Origin: Sulfitobacter sp. W027
GTDB taxonomy: Bacteria > Pseudomonadota > Alphaproteobacteria > Rhodobacterales > Rhodobacteraceae
Direction: 5' to 3'
Length of the DNA stretch: 64,000 nucleotides
NCBI RefSeq assembly: GCF_025143985.1
Contig: NZ_CP083564.1
Span: 3,184,001 to 3,248,000, forward strand
The translations under genes were made by a program, and so were the position numbers. Below are positions 24,382 through 32,834 of this stretch, piece after piece; within the stretch, counting starts at the first letter, position 1; each line of letters opens with the position of its first letter. Under the pieces are notes generated by a model. It did no database searches, was not told where the DNA came from, and was given only the letters and a program-made list of their open reading frames with translations.

Positions 24382-26157
24382 ATGAAAATGACCACCGAAG
24401 AAGCCTTCGTCAAAACCCTTCAGATGCATGGGATCGACACGGCCTTTGGCATTATCGGCTCGGCCATGATGCCGATCTCCGACCTGTTCCCCGCCGCCGG
24501 GATCACCTTCTACGACGGCGCGCATGAGTGTAACTCTGGCATGATGGCCGATGGGTTCACCCGCGCCTCGGGGCGGATGTCGATGATGGTGGCGCAGAAC
24601 GGGCCGGGGATTACCAACTTCGTGACGCCGGTGAAAACCGCCTATTGGAACCACACGCCGTTGCTGCTGGTGACCCCGCAGGCGGCGAACAAGACCATCG
24701 GTCAGGGCGGCTTTCAGGAGGTCGAGCAGATGGCGCTCTTCCGCGACATGGTCGCCTATCAAGAGGAGGTCCGTGACCCGACCCGCATCGCCGAGACGCT
24801 GAACCGGGTGATCCTGCAAGCCAAACGCCACTCCGCCCCTGCGCAGATCAACATCCCGCGTGATTTCTGGACCCAAGTGATCGACATCGACCTGCCCGCC
24901 ATCGTCGAGTTCGAGCGCCCGTCTGGCGGAGAGACCGCCATTGCCGAAGCGGCGGAACTGCTTTCAAACGCGAAATTCCCGGTGATCTTGAATGGCGCGG
25001 GTGTGGTCATCGGCGGCGCGATTGACGACGCACGCAAACTGGCCGAACGGCTCGATGCGCCCGTCTGCTGCGGCTACCAACACAATGACGCCTTCCCCGG
25101 CTCGCACCCGCTGTCGGTGGGGCCCTTGGGCTACAACGGCTCGAAAGCGGCGATGGAATTGATCGCCAAGGCCGATGTGGTGCTGGCGCTCGGCACGCGG
25201 CTCAACCCCTTCTCGACCCTGCCGGGCTATGGCATCGACTATTGGCCCAAGGACGCCAAGATCATTCAGGTCGACATCAACCCCGACCGCATCGGCCTGA
25301 CCAAGAAGGTCAGCGTGGGCATCGTCGGCGATGCCGGCAAGGTGGCCCGCACGATCCTTGATGGGCTCAGCGATAGCGCGGGCGACGCGGGCCGCGAGGA
25401 ACGGCGCAACCTGATCGCCCAGACCAAATCCGCATGGGCGCAGGAACTCACCTCAATGGATCACGAGGAAGACGACCCCGGCACCACATGGAACGAACGC
25501 GCCCGCGACCGCGAGCCGGAAAAGATGTCCCCCCGCATGGCATGGCGCGCGATCCAGAAAGCGCTGCCGAAAGAGGCGATCATCAGCTCCGACATCGGCA
25601 ACAACTGCGCCATCGGCAATGCCTATCCAACATTCGAGGCGGGCCGCAAATACCTCGCCCCCGGCCTTTTCGGCCCCTGCGGCTATGGTTTCCCGGCGAT
25701 CTGCGGGGCCAAGATCGCCTGCCCTGACGTGCCGGTGGTGGGCTTTGCCGGGGATGGCGCGTTTGGCATTTCAATGAACGAGATGGTCAGCGTCAGCCGC
25801 GACGACTGGCCCGCCGTGACCATGGTAATCTTTCGCAACTACCAGTGGGGCGCGGAGAAACGAAACACGACACTGTGGTTTGATGACAATTTCGTCGGCA
25901 CCGAACTCGCGCAGGATGTGAGCTATGCCGCGGTGGCCAAAGCCTGTGGCGTCGAGGGCGTACAAGTGTCGTCGATGGATGAGTTGACCGACGCGCTTGA
26001 CCGCGCGGTCAAGGCGCAGATGGACGAGGGCAAGACCACCTTCATCGAAGTGCTGCTGAACCAAGAGCTGGGCGAGCCCTTCCGGCGCGACGCGATGAAG
26101 AAACCCGTCTCTGTCGCTGGAATCAGCCGGGATGACATGCGCCCGCAACAGGTCTGA
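24382..26157 (+). CDS. xsc: Sulfoacetaldehyde acetyltransferase
   Basis: A thiamine-diphosphate enzyme that cleaves sulfoacetaldehyde with phosphate to acetyl phosphate and sulfite; the desulfonation step for taurine, isethionate and related sulfonates. The 591-residue protein begins MKMTTEEAFVKTLQMHGIDTAFGIIGSAMM and has NSGMMADGFTRASG with the TPP-activating Glu region, a central domain, and the TPP/Mg motif opening at G457-D458-G459 (GDGAFGISMNEM...NYQWGAEKRN). GSAMMPISD and IVEFERPSGGE-type segments separate Xsc from acetolactate synthase. ATG 24382 follows AAAGGA. It is the first gene of a five-gene operon; ackA starts three bases after its stop. Confidence 0.96.
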   Translation: MKMTTEEAFVKTLQMHGIDTAFGIIGSAMMPISDLFPAAGITFYDGAHECNSGMMADGFTRASGRMSMMVAQNGPGITNFVTPVKTAYWNHTPLLLVTPQAANKTIGQGGFQEVEQMALFRDMVAYQEEVRDPTRIAETLNRVILQAKRHSAPAQINIPRDFWTQVIDIDLPAIVEFERPSGGETAIAEAAELLSNAKFPVILNGAGVVIGGAIDDARKLAERLDAPVCCGYQHNDAFPGSHPLSVGPLGYNGSKAAMELIAKADVVLALGTRLNPFSTLPGYGIDYWPKDAKIIQVDINPDRIGLTKKVSVGIVGDAGKVARTILDGLSDSAGDAGREERRNLIAQTKSAWAQELTSMDHEEDDPGTTWNERARDREPEKMSPRMAWRAIQKALPKEAIISSDIGNNCAIGNAYPTFEAGRKYLAPGLFGPCGYGFPAICGAKIACPDVPVVGFAGDGAFGISMNEMVSVSRDDWPAVTMVIFRNYQWGAEKRNTTLWFDDNFVGTELAQDVSYAAVAKACGVEGVQVSSMDELTDALDRAVKAQMDEGKTTFIEVLLNQELGEPFRRDAMKKPVSVAGISRDDMRPQQV

Positions 26158-26160
26158 GGC

Positions 26161-27261
26161 GTGACCCAAGCGCTGGTGCTTGTCGTCAACGCGGGATCGT
26201 CGTCTATCAAGGCGGCGGTCTTTGACGGCGGGTTGGCCGAGCGTCTGCGGATTGAGGCGCAGGGCATCGGCCAGACCGGCGCGCTGCGTCTGGGAGACGC
26301 TCCGCCGGTGCGCCTTGATCTGCCTGACCACCAGACCGCCTTCCGCGCCATTCTGGACGGGCTGCAACAAAAAGGGATTGCGGGCGCTGACCTGACGGCC
26401 GCCGCCCACCGTGTCGTGCATGGCGGCCCGAATCTGGCCGAGACAACGACAATCACGCCTGCCGTCCGAAGCGCCATCGCCGAGGCTCAACCGCTGGCGC
26501 CACTGCACAATCCGCACCACCTCGGCGCGATCGAGGCGCTGGCAGCGCTCCTGCCCGACCTGCCGCAGGTTGCCGCCTTTGACACAGGCTTTCACCGCAG
26601 CAACCCCGATGTCGCACGCCGCTATGCTCTGCCCGACCGGGCAGAGACCGCCGCCCTGCGTCGCTATGGGTTTCACGGCATCAGCTATGAAAGCCTCGTG
26701 CAGAATTTCCCTCAGACCACGGGCGCAGACCTTCCCCGCCGCCTGCTGGCGCTGCATTTGGGCAATGGCGCGTCGCTCTGCGCGATCCTAGAGGGGCAGT
26801 CGGTCGCCACTACTATGGGTTTCTCGCCGCTCAGCGGGCTGACCATGGGCACCCGCGCAGGCGAGATCGACGCGGGCGCGGTGCTGCATCTGGTGCGCGA
26901 TCTGGGGCTGGAGGAGGCCCAAACACTGCTGCATCACGAAAGCGGATTGCTGGGCCTCTCTGGCCTCACCGCCGACATGCGGCAACTGGCTGAGACCGAT
27001 ACAACCGCCGCCCGCTTTGCCCGCGACCACTTCTGCTACTGGATCACCCGGCAAGCGGGGTCGATGATCGCCGCCATGGGCGGGCTCGATGGCATCGTCT
27101 TCACCGGGGGTATCGGCGAAAACGATTCCGAGGTGAGGGAAAAGGTTCTTGCAAACCTTAGCTGGGCGGGAAATATTCCCAATTGGATCATCCCCGCCGC
27201 CGAAGAGAAACATATCGCGCGCCAAACGCGCGCCCTGCTGAAAGACCCCGCCCTCTCATGA
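26161..27261 (+). CDS. ackA: Acetate kinase
   Basis: Converts acetyl phosphate plus ADP to acetate plus ATP. The 366-residue protein keeps all acetokinase signatures: LVVNAGSSSIKAAVFDG, AAHRVVHGGPNLAETT, HLGNGASLCAILEGQSVATTMG with the catalytic Arg/Asp neighbourhood, and GIVFTGGIGENDSEVRE. It is about 30 residues shorter than typical AckA but nothing essential is obviously lost. It starts at GTG three bases after xsc and its stop overlaps soeA by ATGA. Linked to Xsc it would draw energy directly from acetyl phosphate. Many sulfonate operons have pta (to acetyl-CoA) in this place, so an AckA-only arrangement is notable. Confidence 0.94.
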   Translation: MTQALVLVVNAGSSSIKAAVFDGGLAERLRIEAQGIGQTGALRLGDAPPVRLDLPDHQTAFRAILDGLQQKGIAGADLTAAAHRVVHGGPNLAETTTITPAVRSAIAEAQPLAPLHNPHHLGAIEALAALLPDLPQVAAFDTGFHRSNPDVARRYALPDRAETAALRRYGFHGISYESLVQNFPQTTGADLPRRLLALHLGNGASLCAILEGQSVATTMGFSPLSGLTMGTRAGEIDAGAVLHLVRDLGLEEAQTLLHHESGLLGLSGLTADMRQLAETDTTAARFARDHFCYWITRQAGSMIAAMGGLDGIVFTGGIGENDSEVREKVLANLSWAGNIPNWIIPAAEEKHIARQTRALLKDPALS

Positions 27262-30074
27262 CGCACTCCCAGCCGCCGCTTGATCTGTCGCCCAAGGTCT
27301 CGGACGAGGTTCGCAAGACCACCTGCTACATGTGCGCCTGTCGCTGCGGCATCAACGTGCATATGAAGAAGGGCAAGGTCGCCTATATCGAAGGCAACCG
27401 CGACCACCCGGTGAACCAAGGGGTGCTCTGCGCCAAAGGCTCTGCCGGGATCATGCAACACAACTCTCCCGCACGGCTGCGCAACCCAATGAAACGGGTC
27501 GGCCCGCGCGGGTCAGGCGAGTTTGAGAGCATCAGCTGGAAAGAGGCGCTGCAGATTGCCACCGACTGGCTGGAGCCGCTGCGCCGCGAAGCGCCGGAAA
27601 AGCTCGCGTTCTTCACCGGGCGCGACCAATCGCAGAGCTTCACATCGCTTTGGGCGCAGGCTTTCGGCACGCCGAACTACGCGGCCCACGGCGGTTTCTG
27701 CTCGGTCAATATGGCCACCGCTGGCATCTACACGATGGGCGGAGCGTTCTGGGAGTTTGGTCAGCCCGATTGGGACCACACCAAGCTGTTCATGCTGTTT
27801 GGTGTGGCCGAGGACCATGACAGCAATCCGATCAAGATGGGTCTGGGCAAGCTGAAGAAACGCGGTGCGCGGGTCATCGGGGTGAACCCGATCCGCACCG
27901 GGTACAACGCCATCGCCGATGATTGGGTCGGCATCACGCCCGGCACTGATGGGCTGTTCATTCTGTCGCTGATCCACTGCCTGATGAAGGCCGGACGCAT
28001 AGATTTGGACTACCTCGCGCGCTACACCGACGCGCCAGTGCTGCTGAACAGCGACCCGAAATCGCCGGAGTATGGCCTGCAATTGCGCGATGAGGACGGC
28101 AAGGCGCTGGTGGTCGACCGCAAGACCGGCAAACTCACCCCCTTTGACCAGCCCGGCGTGCGCCCCGACCTTGCCGCCACCTACCGAACGGCGGGCATTA
28201 CGCACCGCCCGGTCTTTCGCCAGATGGCCGAGCAATATCTGGGTGAAGAGTACACCCCCGAGGCCGTCGCTGAGCGTTGTGGCATCCCCGCGCCGCGCAT
28301 CCGCGCCATCGCTGCCGAACTGGCCCGCGTCGCCTTTGACGAAGCTTTCGAGCTTGAGCACGAATGGACCGACTTCCGGGGCGAGCATCACAAGACGATG
28401 ACAGGCCGCCCGGTCTCTTTCCACGCCATGCGCGGGATCTCGGCCCATGCCAATGGGTTTCAGACCTGCCGCGCGCTGCATGTGCTGCAGATCATCCTTG
28501 GCACCGTCGAAGTGCCCGGCGGTTTCCGCTTCAAACCGCCCTACCCCAAGCCTGCCACCGCCCATCCCAAACCGCATTGCAAAGCCACCCCCGATGCGCC
28601 GCTGGATGGGCCGCACCTGGGCTTCGTGCATGGCCCGGATGACCTCGCGCTGAAGGCCGACGGCAGCCCGGCGCGGATCGACAAGGCGTTCACATGGGAA
28701 AACCCGATGTCAGCCCACGGGCTGATGCATATGGTGATCTCCAACGCCCATGCAGGCGATCCCTATAAGATCGACACGCTGTTCATGTATATGGCGAATA
28801 TGTCGTGGAACTCGTCGATGAACCCCGGCGGGGTGATGGAGATGCTGACCGATACCGACGAGAATGGCGACTACGTCATCCCTCGGATCATCTACTCCGA
28901 TGCCTATTCCTCGGAGATGGTGGCCTATGCGGACCTGATCCTGCCCGACACGACCTACCTTGAACGGCACGACTGCATCTCACTGCTCGACCGCCCGATC
29001 AGCGAGGCCGACGCCGCCGCCGATGCGATCCGTTGGCCCGTGGTGGAGCCCAACCGCGACGTGCGCGGCTTTCAGTCGGCGCTCTGCGATCTGGGGGCAA
29101 AGCTTTGGCTGCCGGGGTTCGTGAACGAGGACGGCAGCCAGAAATACAAAGACTACGCCGATTACATCACCCGTCACGAACGCCGTCCGGGCATCGGCCC
29201 GCTGGCCGGGTTCCGGGGTAAGGATGGCAGAGACGCGGGGCGCGGGGCGCCGAACCCCGAGCAGATCGACCGCTATATCGAAAACGGCGGCTTCTTCGTC
29301 AATCACATCCCGGAAGGGGCGAACTACTACAAGCCGTGGAACGCTGCCTATCAGGATTGGGCCGTCGGCATGGGCATCTACGACGCGCCGCAGCCCTATC
29401 TGTTCTCGCTCTACGTCGAGCCGCTGCGGCGTTTTCAATTGGCCGCCGAAGGTCATGGCGACCGCCAACCGCCTGAGCATCTGCGTGAACGGATCAAGCA
29501 GACCATGTCGCCCCTGCCGATCTGGTACGAAAGCGATCCAGAAGGCGTTGAGGGCTATAACGTCCACGCGCTGACCCAACGCCCGATGGCAATGTACCAC
29601 TCTTGGGGCGGCCAAAACGCTTGGTTGCGCCAGTTGCACGGGCACAACCCGCTTTACCTGCCCACCGCGATCATGCGCGCCAAGGGGCTGCAAGACGGCG
29701 ATTGGGCGCGCGTGACCTCTCCGCATGGAGGGATCACCGTGCCCGTGATGGAGATGGCGGCCCTGAACCCCAAAACGGTCTGGACGTGGAACGCCATCGG
29801 CAAGCGCAAGGGCGCATGGGCGCTGGACCGCGACGCGCCGGAGACGACCAAAGGCTTCTTGCTCAACCACCTGATCCACGAATTACTGCCGCCCAAGGGC
29901 GACGGTCTGCGGTGGTCAAACTCCGACCCGATCACCGGACAGGCCGCGTGGTTCGACCTCAAGGTCCACATCGAAAAGACCGACGCCCCAGCCGAGGCGC
30001 AGCCGGAAATCCCGGCGCAGCGCTCTCCCGTCCCGCCCGCGCCGCAGGACATTGCGTGGAAGGCGGGCAAATGA
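27258..30074 (+). CDS. soeA: Sulfite dehydrogenase (quinone) catalytic subunit SoeA, molybdopterin oxidoreductase
   Basis: The large molybdenum subunit of a cytoplasm-facing, membrane-bound sulfite-oxidising enzyme, 938 residues. Starting at ATG 27258 it has no twin-arginine signal, as expected for SoeA. The N-terminal [4Fe-4S] motif is C23, C26, C30, C58 (TTCYMCACRCGINV, then GVLCAKGSAG), followed by molybdopterin-binding segments (FGTPNYAAHGGFCSVNMA, MSWNSSMNPGG) and a C-terminal dinucleotide-binding domain. Context with xsc (a sulfite producer), an iron-sulfur subunit and a DmsC-type anchor makes SoeABC much more likely than DMSO, thiosulfate or polysulfide reductase. It overlaps ackA by four bases. 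Confidence 0.92.
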   Translation: MTHSQPPLDLSPKVSDEVRKTTCYMCACRCGINVHMKKGKVAYIEGNRDHPVNQGVLCAKGSAGIMQHNSPARLRNPMKRVGPRGSGEFESISWKEALQIATDWLEPLRREAPEKLAFFTGRDQSQSFTSLWAQAFGTPNYAAHGGFCSVNMATAGIYTMGGAFWEFGQPDWDHTKLFMLFGVAEDHDSNPIKMGLGKLKKRGARVIGVNPIRTGYNAIADDWVGITPGTDGLFILSLIHCLMKAGRIDLDYLARYTDAPVLLNSDPKSPEYGLQLRDEDGKALVVDRKTGKLTPFDQPGVRPDLAATYRTAGITHRPVFRQMAEQYLGEEYTPEAVAERCGIPAPRIRAIAAELARVAFDEAFELEHEWTDFRGEHHKTMTGRPVSFHAMRGISAHANGFQTCRALHVLQIILGTVEVPGGFRFKPPYPKPATAHPKPHCKATPDAPLDGPHLGFVHGPDDLALKADGSPARIDKAFTWENPMSAHGLMHMVISNAHAGDPYKIDTLFMYMANMSWNSSMNPGGVMEMLTDTDENGDYVIPRIIYSDAYSSEMVAYADLILPDTTYLERHDCISLLDRPISEADAAADAIRWPVVEPNRDVRGFQSALCDLGAKLWLPGFVNEDGSQKYKDYADYITRHERRPGIGPLAGFRGKDGRDAGRGAPNPEQIDRYIENGGFFVNHIPEGANYYKPWNAAYQDWAVGMGIYDAPQPYLFSLYVEPLRRFQLAAEGHGDRQPPEHLRERIKQTMSPLPIWYESDPEGVEGYNVHALTQRPMAMYHSWGGQNAWLRQLHGHNPLYLPTAIMRAKGLQDGDWARVTSPHGGITVPVMEMAALNPKTVWTWNAIGKRKGAWALDRDAPETTKGFLLNHLIHELLPPKGDGLRWSNSDPITGQAAWFDLKVHIEKTDAPAEAQPEIPAQRSPVPPAPQDIAWKAGK

Positions 30075-30127
30075 CCGCCTCCCTCTGCGCCGCACCGCTC
30101 AAGACCCCTCAGGACACCCAGTCATGA
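30071..30127 (+). CDS. Possible 18-residue coupling ORF between soeA and soeB
   Basis: An ATG overlapping the soeA stop (ATGA at 30071-30074) opens an 18-codon frame encoding MTASLCAAPLKTPQDTQS. Its TGA (30125-30127) overlaps the soeB ATG, again as ATGA. It exactly fills the gap between the two structural genes. It could pass ribosomes from soeA to soeB; the peptide itself may have no function. Chance cannot be excluded. Confidence 0.3.
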   Translation: MTASLCAAPLKTPQDTQS

Positions 30128-30888
30128 CCACGCTCCCCCAACAGACCGACCGCAAACTCGGCCTTGTGATCGACCTTGATACCTGTGTCGGCTGCCATGC
30201 CTGCGTGATCTCCTGCAAAGGCTGGAACACCGAGAACTACGGCGCGCCGCTGTCGGACCAGGACGCCTATGGCGCGGACCCGTCGGGCACCTTTCTCAAC
30301 CGCGTGCACAGCTATGAGGTGCAGCCCGAGGCCGGTGCCGCGCAACTCGTCCACTTCCCGAAATCCTGCCTGCACTGCGATGACGCGCCCTGCGTCACAG
30401 TCTGCCCCACAGGGGCGAGCTACAAGCGCGTCGAAGACGGCATCGTGCTGGTCAATGAAAGCGACTGCATCGGTTGCGGTCTTTGCGCTTGGGCCTGCCC
30501 CTACGGCGCGCGTGAGATGGACGTGGCCGCAGGTGTGATGAAGAAGTGCACCCTCTGCGTCGACCGTATCTATAACGAGAACCTGCCCGAAGAAGACCGC
30601 CAGCCTGCTTGCGTGCGCACCTGCCCCGCTGGCGCGCGACACTTTGGCGATCTTGGCGATCCTGAGAGCGCGGTGAGCCAATTGGTGGCCGAGCGCGGCG
30701 GTGTGGACCTTATGCCCGAGCAAGGCACCAAACCTGTCAATAAATACCTGCCGCCCCGCCCGCGCGATCAGTTGCAAGGGCCGGAGGACAGTGGCGAGAT
30801 TGACATATTGGCGCCTTTCCTTGCCCCTATCGACAGCGGCCCCAAAGGCTTCCTCGGCTGGCTTGACCGCACACTGGAGAAGCTCTGA
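30124..30888 (+). CDS. soeB: Sulfite dehydrogenase iron-sulfur subunit SoeB
   Basis: A 254-residue ferredoxin-like electron-transfer subunit (DmsB/PhsB type) expected to carry four [4Fe-4S] clusters from SoeA to SoeC. The first cysteine group is C21, C24, C27, C31 (CVGCHACVISCK); others appear in KSCLHCDDAPCVTVCPTGA, NESDCIGCGLCAWACPYGA and MKKCTLCVDRIY through PACVRTCPAGARHFGD. A short C-terminal extension follows. The start ATG 30124 has an AGGA 11 bases upstream and overlaps the stop of the small 18-codon frame. The next gene begins in a TGATG overlap, so expression is tightly coupled. Confidence 0.93.
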   Translation: MTTLPQQTDRKLGLVIDLDTCVGCHACVISCKGWNTENYGAPLSDQDAYGADPSGTFLNRVHSYEVQPEAGAAQLVHFPKSCLHCDDAPCVTVCPTGASYKRVEDGIVLVNESDCIGCGLCAWACPYGAREMDVAAGVMKKCTLCVDRIYNENLPEEDRQPACVRTCPAGARHFGDLGDPESAVSQLVAERGGVDLMPEQGTKPVNKYLPPRPRDQLQGPEDSGEIDILAPFLAPIDSGPKGFLGWLDRTLEKL

Positions 30889-31763
30889 TGCATCCGGCAC
30901 CTTCTGTTATCCTGTTCAGCAGCCTGTCGGGGCTCGGCTTTGGCCTGCTTGCATGGCTCGGCATCGGCCTGCCTGCCGTGACCGGCTGGGTGGCCTTCGT
31001 TTTCTTCGCGCTGGCTTACCTTTTGGCCGTGGGCGGGTTGATCGCATCGACATTCCACTTGGGCCATCCGGAACGCGCGCTCAAGGCCTTTACCCAGTGG
31101 CGCAGCAGTTGGCTCAGCCGGGAGGCTTGGGCCTCGGTCGCGGCCCTGCTGACCATGGCAGCCTATGGCGCGGGGCTGGTGTTCTACGACATGCGGCTTT
31201 GGCCGCTAGGGCTGCTAGGCGCGGCACTGTCATTGCTGACGGTTCTGACCACGGCGATGATCTATACCCAGATGAAGACTGTGCCACGCTGGCACAGCGT
31301 GATGACGCCACTGAACTTCTTGTCGCTCAGCATTGCAGGAGGCGCGGTGCTGGCCGGACAGGTGACGGCGGCGATTGTGCTTCTGGTGCTGGCCGGGGCG
31401 GTGCAGATCGCCGCATGGTGGCACGGGGATCGGGCGCTGGCGGCCTCGGGGACAGATATCGCGACCGCCACGCGGCTCGGCAATATCGGCAGCGTCCGCG
31501 CCTTTGAGCCGCCGCATACTGGCAGCAACTATCTGCTGCGCGAGTTCGTTTATCAAATTGGGCGCAAACACGCGCTGAAGCTGCGGGTGATCGCGATTAC
31601 GCTTATGGTGCTGCTGCCGCTTCTGCTGCTCTTGTCGCCCGCGTTCCACCACCTTGCTGCTGCCCTCGCGGTGCTCAGCCACGCGGCGGGGGTGCTGACC
31701 TCGCGCTGGCTGTTCTTTGCGCAGGCGGAACATGTGGTCGGGATTTACTACGGCAAACGCTGA
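30888..31763 (+). CDS. soeC: Sulfite dehydrogenase membrane anchor SoeC (DmsC-like)
   Basis: A 291-residue membrane protein of about eight helices, of the DmsC/NrfD-like anchor type; it should bind the quinone pool and hold SoeAB on the inner face of the membrane. DmsC-type features are STFHLGHPERALKAFTQWRSSWLSREA near residues 46-72 and FFAQAEHVVGIYYG at the end. It opens at ATG 30888 in a TGATG overlap with soeB. It is the last gene of xsc-ackA-soeABC: a GC-rich hairpin lies ten bases after its stop and the next gene is convergent dapA. Confidence 0.92.
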   Translation: MHPAPSVILFSSLSGLGFGLLAWLGIGLPAVTGWVAFVFFALAYLLAVGGLIASTFHLGHPERALKAFTQWRSSWLSREAWASVAALLTMAAYGAGLVFYDMRLWPLGLLGAALSLLTVLTTAMIYTQMKTVPRWHSVMTPLNFLSLSIAGGAVLAGQVTAAIVLLVLAGAVQIAAWWHGDRALAASGTDIATATRLGNIGSVRAFEPPHTGSNYLLREFVYQIGRKHALKLRVIAITLMVLLPLLLLLSPAFHHLAAALAVLSHAAGVLTSRWLFFAQAEHVVGIYYGKR

Positions 31764-31769
31764 ACGCAA

Positions 31770-31795
31770 AAGAGGGGGTGTCTCCACCCCCTCTG
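31770..31795. terminator. Bidirectional hairpin between soeC and dapA
   Basis: AGAGGGGGTG (31771-31780) pairs with CACCCCCTCT (31785-31794) across TCTC. It is preceded by an A-run (terminator-like for the minus-strand dapA) but has only a mixed T/C tail on the plus side. Confidence 0.7.
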
Positions 31796-31824
31796 CATTC
31801 TAATTCACAGCTTAGAAAGCAGTC

Positions 31825-32700
31825 TTAGTTCATCAAACCCGCATGACGCAGACCCGCATCGACCAGTTCTTTGGTTGGGTCCGTCAGCTCTGTCAGCGGC
31901 AGGCGCACCTCGTCAGAACACAACTCCAACCGCGACATGGCGTATTTCACGCCAACCAGCCCCGGCTCGGTAAAGATCGCCTTGTGCAGCGGCATCAGAC
32001 GGTCCTGCAGTTCCAGCGCTTTGGCATAGTTACCCTCAAGGCAGGCCGCCTGCATCTGCGCGGAAAGACGCGGCGCGACGTTGGCAGTGACCGAGATACA
32101 GCCAACACCGCCTTGGGCGTTGAACCCATGCGCTGTGGCGTCTTCGCCGGAAAGTTGGATGAAATCTTTGCCACATGTGATGCGCTGGTCGCTGACCCGA
32201 GCGAGATCACCAGTCGCGTCTTTCACGCCGACGATGCGCGGCAGTTGGGCCAATTCGCCCATCGTTTCGGGCGTCATATCCACGACCGACCGGCCGGGGA
32301 TGTTGTAAATGATGATCGGCAGGTCGCAGCAATCATGCACGGCGGTGAAATGCGCGATCAAACCGCGTTGGGTCGGCTTGTTGTAGTAGGGCGTGACCAA
32401 CAGCAGCGCATCCGCGCCGACTTTCTCGGCGTGGCGGGCAAGGCGGATGCTCTCGACCGTGTTATTCGACCCGGCCCCTGCGATGACCGGAATGCGGCCC
32501 GCGACGGCTTTGACAACCTCTTCGACGACGGTCTCATGCTCGGCATGGCTCAGCGTCGGGGATTCGCCCGTGGTGCCGACGGGGACAAGCCCGCTCGACC
32601 CTTCGCCGATGTGCCATTCGATAAGTTTCTTGAGCGTATCCAGATCCAGCGCGCCGTTGCGAAACGGCGTGACGAGGGCAGGCAGAGAGCCTTTAAACAT
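31825..32700 (-). CDS. dapA: 4-hydroxy-tetrahydrodipicolinate synthase
   Basis: Condenses pyruvate with aspartate semialdehyde, the first step specific to lysine and diaminopimelate synthesis. The 291-residue TIM-barrel protein starts at ATG 32700, where AAGGAG lies seven bases upstream; an upstream GTG at 32706 is disfavoured. Motifs include [39 protein letters not shown] and [13 protein letters not shown], and the Schiff-base lysine in [12 protein letters not shown]. It is transcribed away from the slt gene with a 134-base shared promoter region, and appears monocistronic. Confidence 0.96.
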   Translation of the reverse strand: MFKGSLPALVTPFRNGALDLDTLKKLIEWHIGEGSSGLVPVGTTGESPTLSHAEHETVVEEVVKAVAGRIPVIAGAGSNNTVESIRLARHAEKVGADALLLVTPYYNKPTQRGLIAHFTAVHDCCDLPIIIYNIPGRSVVDMTPETMGELAQLPRIVGVKDATGDLARVSDQRITCGKDFIQLSGEDATAHGFNAQGGVGCISVTANVAPRLSAQMQAACLEGNYAKALELQDRLMPLHKAIFTEPGLVGVKYAMSRLELCSDEVRLPLTELTDPTKELVDAGLRHAGLMN

Positions 32701-32834
32701 ATGCACGCTCCTTATGTGCTGGCCGGCGGAAAACCGGACTGGATGAAGGCTTTTGCGGGCGGTAATGTTTGATAAACGTCGCCCGAGCCATATGTTGCAA
32801 GGCTCTAGCCCCGGAGACGTAGGAAATGCAAGCG

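Noticed and set aside
27513..28631. 372-codon antisense frame inside soeA
   Set aside because: Composition mirrors the soeA codon pattern; no domain can be recognised.
27258..31763. DMSO or polysulfide/thiosulfate reductase instead of sulfite dehydrogenase
   Set aside because: The catalytic subunit has no twin-arginine signal, and the operon starts with xsc, which releases sulfite.
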